Source of the DNA: Ectothiorhodospira magna | GTDB lineage: Bacteria; Pseudomonadota; Gammaproteobacteria; Ectothiorhodospirales; Ectothiorhodospiraceae | DNA length: 64,000 nucleotides | Reading direction: 5' to 3' | NCBI RefSeq assembly: GCF_900110965.1 | Contig: NZ_FOFO01000017.1 | Location: 1 to 64,000, forward strand | Shown: positions 61,825 to 64,000 of the stretch, one piece after another | Numbering within the stretch: the stretch's first letter is position 1 | How the letters are laid out: each line of letters starts with the position of its first letter | Program-made: the position numbers and the translations under genes | Notes under the pieces: generated by a model | Told to the model about the DNA's origin: nothing | Databases searched by the model: none | Seen by the model: the letters and a program-made list of their open reading frames with translations, nothing else

Positions 61825-63654
61825 TTACATGCTGCGACGACGGGGTTTGCCAGGACGGTCCATGCCGGGCTTTCCGGAACGTCCGCCGGGCTTTCTCGGG
61901 CCGGCGTTGCGGGAGGGTTTGCCGCCACCGGGGCCGCCTGGAGCGCGACGGTCGCGGAAGCCGCCGCCAAAGCCACCGGTATCCTCATGGCCATCGGTGG
62001 GCGCCAGGTTCAGGCGTTGTCCGCACACCCAGACCTGCTTTAAGTGTTGTACCAGTTCCCGGGGCAGATTCGCCGGCAAATCCACGATGGACGATTCTGG
62101 ACCGATGTGAATGCGGCCAATATGCTGGTTGTCCAGGCCGGCCTCATTGGCAATGGCGCCCACCAGATTGCCGGGTTTGAGGCCGTGGATGTGGCCCACG
62201 TTGACCCGGTAGCTTTGCATGCCGGCATCTTCTGCACCGCGTCCGCTCCCACGAGGAACACGTCGGGGGCCACTGTCCCGTTCCCTGGCGCCTCGATCCC
62301 GTTCTTCCCGGGGCGCAGGTGTGGCCCGCTCATCCAGCAGCAAGGGGGCATCGCCTTGGGCCATCTGGGCCAGGGCGGCGGCCACTTCCCGAGGATCGGC
62401 ATCATGTTCCTGAACATATTCGGCCACCAGGTTCTGGAAGAAGGACAGATCCTCCCCTACCAGGGTGTCGGTGATGGCCTGCTTGAAACGGTCGATGCGT
62501 CGTTCGTTCACATCCCGGGCGGAGGGCATGTGCATGGGTTCGATGGGCTGGCGGGTGGCCCGTTCGATGGCCTGCAGCATGCGCTGCTCCCGGGGTGCCA
62601 CGAACAGGATGGCCTCGCCCTTGCGACCGGCGCGGCCGGTTCGACCGATGCGATGGACATAGGACTCGGTATCGTGGGGGATGTCGTAATTGACCACGTG
62701 ACTGATGCGTTCCACATCCAGGCCGCGGGCGGCCACGTCCGTGGCCACCACGATATCCAGTTGGGCACGCTTGAGCCGGTCCACGGTGCGCTCCCGCAGC
62801 TTCTGGGGGATGTCCCCGTTCAGGGCCTCGGCGGCGTAACCCCGGGCGGTGAGCTTTTCAGCGATCTCCACCGTCTCGGTCTTGGTCCGCACGAACACCA
62901 TCATGGCCTCGAAGTCCTCGTGCTCCAGCAGGCGGGTGAGGGCATCCAGCTTGTGCAGACCGCTGACCCGCCAGTAACGCTGGCGAATGGTATTGGCGGT
63001 GGTGGTGGTGGCGGCGATGCGCACTTCGTGGGGCGATTTCAGGTGCTTGCGCGCCACGCGGCGGATCACGTCGGGCATGGTGGCGGAGAACAGGGCCAGC
63101 TGGCAGCTCTGGGGGGTCTGTTCCAGCACCCATTCCACATCGTCGATGAAGCCCATGCGCAGCATCTCGTCGGCTTCATCCAGCACCAGGGCAGTCAGGC
63201 CCTCCAGATTCAGGGTGCCCCGGCGCATGTGGTCCATGACCCGGCCAGGGGTGCCCACCACCACCTGGGCGCCCCGACGCAACTGACGCAACTGCACGCT
63301 GTAGGACTGGCCGCCGTAGATGGGCATGACGTGGAAGTCGGGCAGATGCCGGGCGTAGGTCTGGAACGCCTCGGCCACCTGGATGGCCAACTCGCGGGTG
63401 GGGGCCAGCACCAGGATCTGGGTGTCCTTGCGGCTCAGGTCCAGGCGCGAGAGCAGGGGCAGGGCAAATGCCGCAGTCTTGCCGGTACCGGTCTGGGCCT
63501 GGCCCAGCAGGTCCTGCCCGGCCAGCAGCGGCGGGATGCTCTGGGCCTGGATGGGGGTGGGGACTTCATAACCGGCCTCGTTGAGGGCGGTCAGAACGGG
63601 CTCAATGAGGCCCAGGGCACGGAAATCGGCCGAATTGGTCTGTACTTGATTCAA
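61825..63654 (-). CDS. deaD: Cold-shock DEAD-box RNA helicase DeaD/CsdA
   Basis: ATP-dependent RNA helicase in ribosome assembly and RNA decay, 609 residues. Seen: Q motif FRALGLIEPVLTALNEAGYEVPTPIQAQSIP, AQTGTGKTAAF, PTRELAIQVA, the DEAD-type box as LDEADEML, SATMP, and HRIGRTGRAGRKG. After the core comes a DbpA-type RNA-binding domain (about 480-560; VGHIHGLKPGNLVGAIANEAGL), then a Gly/Arg-rich tail. Start is probably TTG at 63654: the family N terminus begins there and no ATG fits. The leader before it is 149 bases. Confidence 0.92.
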   Translation of the reverse strand: MNQVQTNSADFRALGLIEPVLTALNEAGYEVPTPIQAQSIPPLLAGQDLLGQAQTGTGKTAAFALPLLSRLDLSRKDTQILVLAPTRELAIQVAEAFQTYARHLPDFHVMPIYGGQSYSVQLRQLRRGAQVVVGTPGRVMDHMRRGTLNLEGLTALVLDEADEMLRMGFIDDVEWVLEQTPQSCQLALFSATMPDVIRRVARKHLKSPHEVRIAATTTTANTIRQRYWRVSGLHKLDALTRLLEHEDFEAMMVFVRTKTETVEIAEKLTARGYAAEALNGDIPQKLRERTVDRLKRAQLDIVVATDVAARGLDVERISHVVNYDIPHDTESYVHRIGRTGRAGRKGEAILFVAPREQRMLQAIERATRQPIEPMHMPSARDVNERRIDRFKQAITDTLVGEDLSFFQNLVAEYVQEHDADPREVAAALAQMAQGDAPLLLDERATPAPREERDRGARERDSGPRRVPRGSGRGAEDAGMQSYRVNVGHIHGLKPGNLVGAIANEAGLDNQHIGRIHIGPESSIVDLPANLPRELVQHLKQVWVCGQRLNLAPTDGHEDTGGFGGGFRDRRAPGGPGGGKPSRNAGPRKPGGRSGKPGMDRPGKPRRRSM

Positions 63655-63803
63655 GGGGATACCTGCGAAACGCGGATGGGGATGGATGTCATGATGAAGC
63701 GGACATCCGCGCTCCTCGTGGCGGTGACCGCTTGAAAGGCCGGAGGTGGCTGGAGCCCTGTGATTCAGGGGCCATGCTGCCACGCAGACCTTTTGGGGTT
63801 TCA

Positions 63804-63890
63804 TGGTGCCGGGAGCGAGAATCGAACTCGCACTCTGTTTCCAGAACCGGATTTTGAGTCCGGCGCGTCTACCAGTTCCGCCATCCCGGC
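63804..63890 (-). tRNA. tRNA-Leu (anticodon CAA)
   Basis: Minus strand: acceptor stem GCCGGGA/TCCCGGC, D-arm GCGGAACTGGTAGACGC, anticodon stem CCGGA/TCCGG enclosing CTCAAAA (anticodon CAA), a long variable arm, T-arm GAGTTCGATTCTC and an encoded CCA. The length of 87 fits a class II tRNA. Confidence 0.95.
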
Positions 63891-63906
63891 AAGGTGGGGA
63901 CTGGAA

Positions 63907-63936
63907 ATTATAGCAACAGGGGAGAGGTTATGCCAA
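63907..63936 (-). promoter_or_regulatory. Promoter of tRNA-Leu
   Basis: On the minus strand TTGGCA (63936-63931), 18 bases, perfect TATAAT (63912-63907), 16 bases before the tRNA 5' end. Confidence 0.8.
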
Positions 63937-64000
63937 GGATAATTTCGTTTTCCTGTTGGCCTGTTCCTGCTACCATCCCGCGCCATGCAAGTCCATGACT

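Noticed and set aside
62044-63735. 563-codon plus-strand frame over deaD
   Set aside because: Antisense shadow of a helicase whose motifs are all intact on the minus strand.
63984-64000. Possible start of a plus-strand gene (ATG CAA GTC CAT GAC)
   Set aside because: Only five codons are visible before the window ends; nothing can be supported.

Overview
The window looks like chromosome of a purple photosynthetic gammaproteobacterium, most likely of the Ectothiorhodospiraceae/Chromatiales. It carries bchL (dark protochlorophyllide reductase), a PucC/LhaA-type assembly factor and two sets of LH2-type antenna genes. Around them sit typical gammaproteobacterial housekeeping genes (rnk, zipA-ligA, prfB-lysS, smc, queF) and a polar-flagellum flg/che cluster with sigma-54 and sigma-28 promoters. 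The genus is an inference from these genes; no rRNA is present.

Layout. 1-2.9 kb: 3' part of a large, AT-richer helicase-nuclease gene cut by the window edge. 2.9-14.2 kb: vitamin B12 region, with btuFCD on the minus strand divergent from a cobalamin riboswitch that leads into btuB-cobB-cbiB-cobD-cobU-cobT-cobC-cobS, a tightly packed operon for uptake and late synthesis of the coenzyme. 14.3-16.1 kb: gltX, then tRNA-Ala(GGC) and tRNA-Glu(UUC) with their own promoter and terminator. 16.2-18.2 kb: PAS/GAF diguanylate cyclase. 18.2-20.1 kb: an IS607-family element whose TnpA has Cys where the catalytic Ser is expected, while TnpB looks intact. 20.1-27.7 kb: rnk, gdhA, a chemoreceptor, an unusual protein combining a degenerate KaiC-like domain with a PEP-synthase-type ATP-grasp domain, and a small zinc-ribbon membrane protein.

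27.8-32.0 kb is the photosynthesis block: bchL, lhaA/pucC, then LH2 beta-alpha, and after a terminator a second LH2 pair in the opposite order, alpha-beta. The two pairs share a promoter module. 32.2-47.7 kb is the motility block: a PilZ flagellar brake protein, flgN, flgM and flgA on the minus strand, then cheV, cheR and flgB to flgL on the plus strand. 47.8-52.2 kb: prfB (with its programmed +1 frameshift), lysS and the convergent pckA. 52.2-52.6 kb holds what looks like the remains of an IS200/IS605-type element. 52.7-64 kb: Atm1-type ABC exporter, queF, smc, zipA, ligA, a small acidic protein, the cold-shock helicase deaD and tRNA-Leu(CAA).

The blocks connect biologically. Glutamyl-tRNA from gltX and tRNA-Glu is the expected C5-pathway precursor of all tetrapyrroles, so it would feed both B12 and bacteriochlorophyll. 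The diguanylate cyclase and the PilZ protein offer a c-di-GMP link to the flagellum. No CRISPR array was seen. The strongest unusual signals are the reversed-order LH2 duplication with its shared promoter, the KaiC-like/ATP-grasp fusion, the Ser-to-Cys TnpA, and the terminator-like hairpin in the leader of the PilZ gene.
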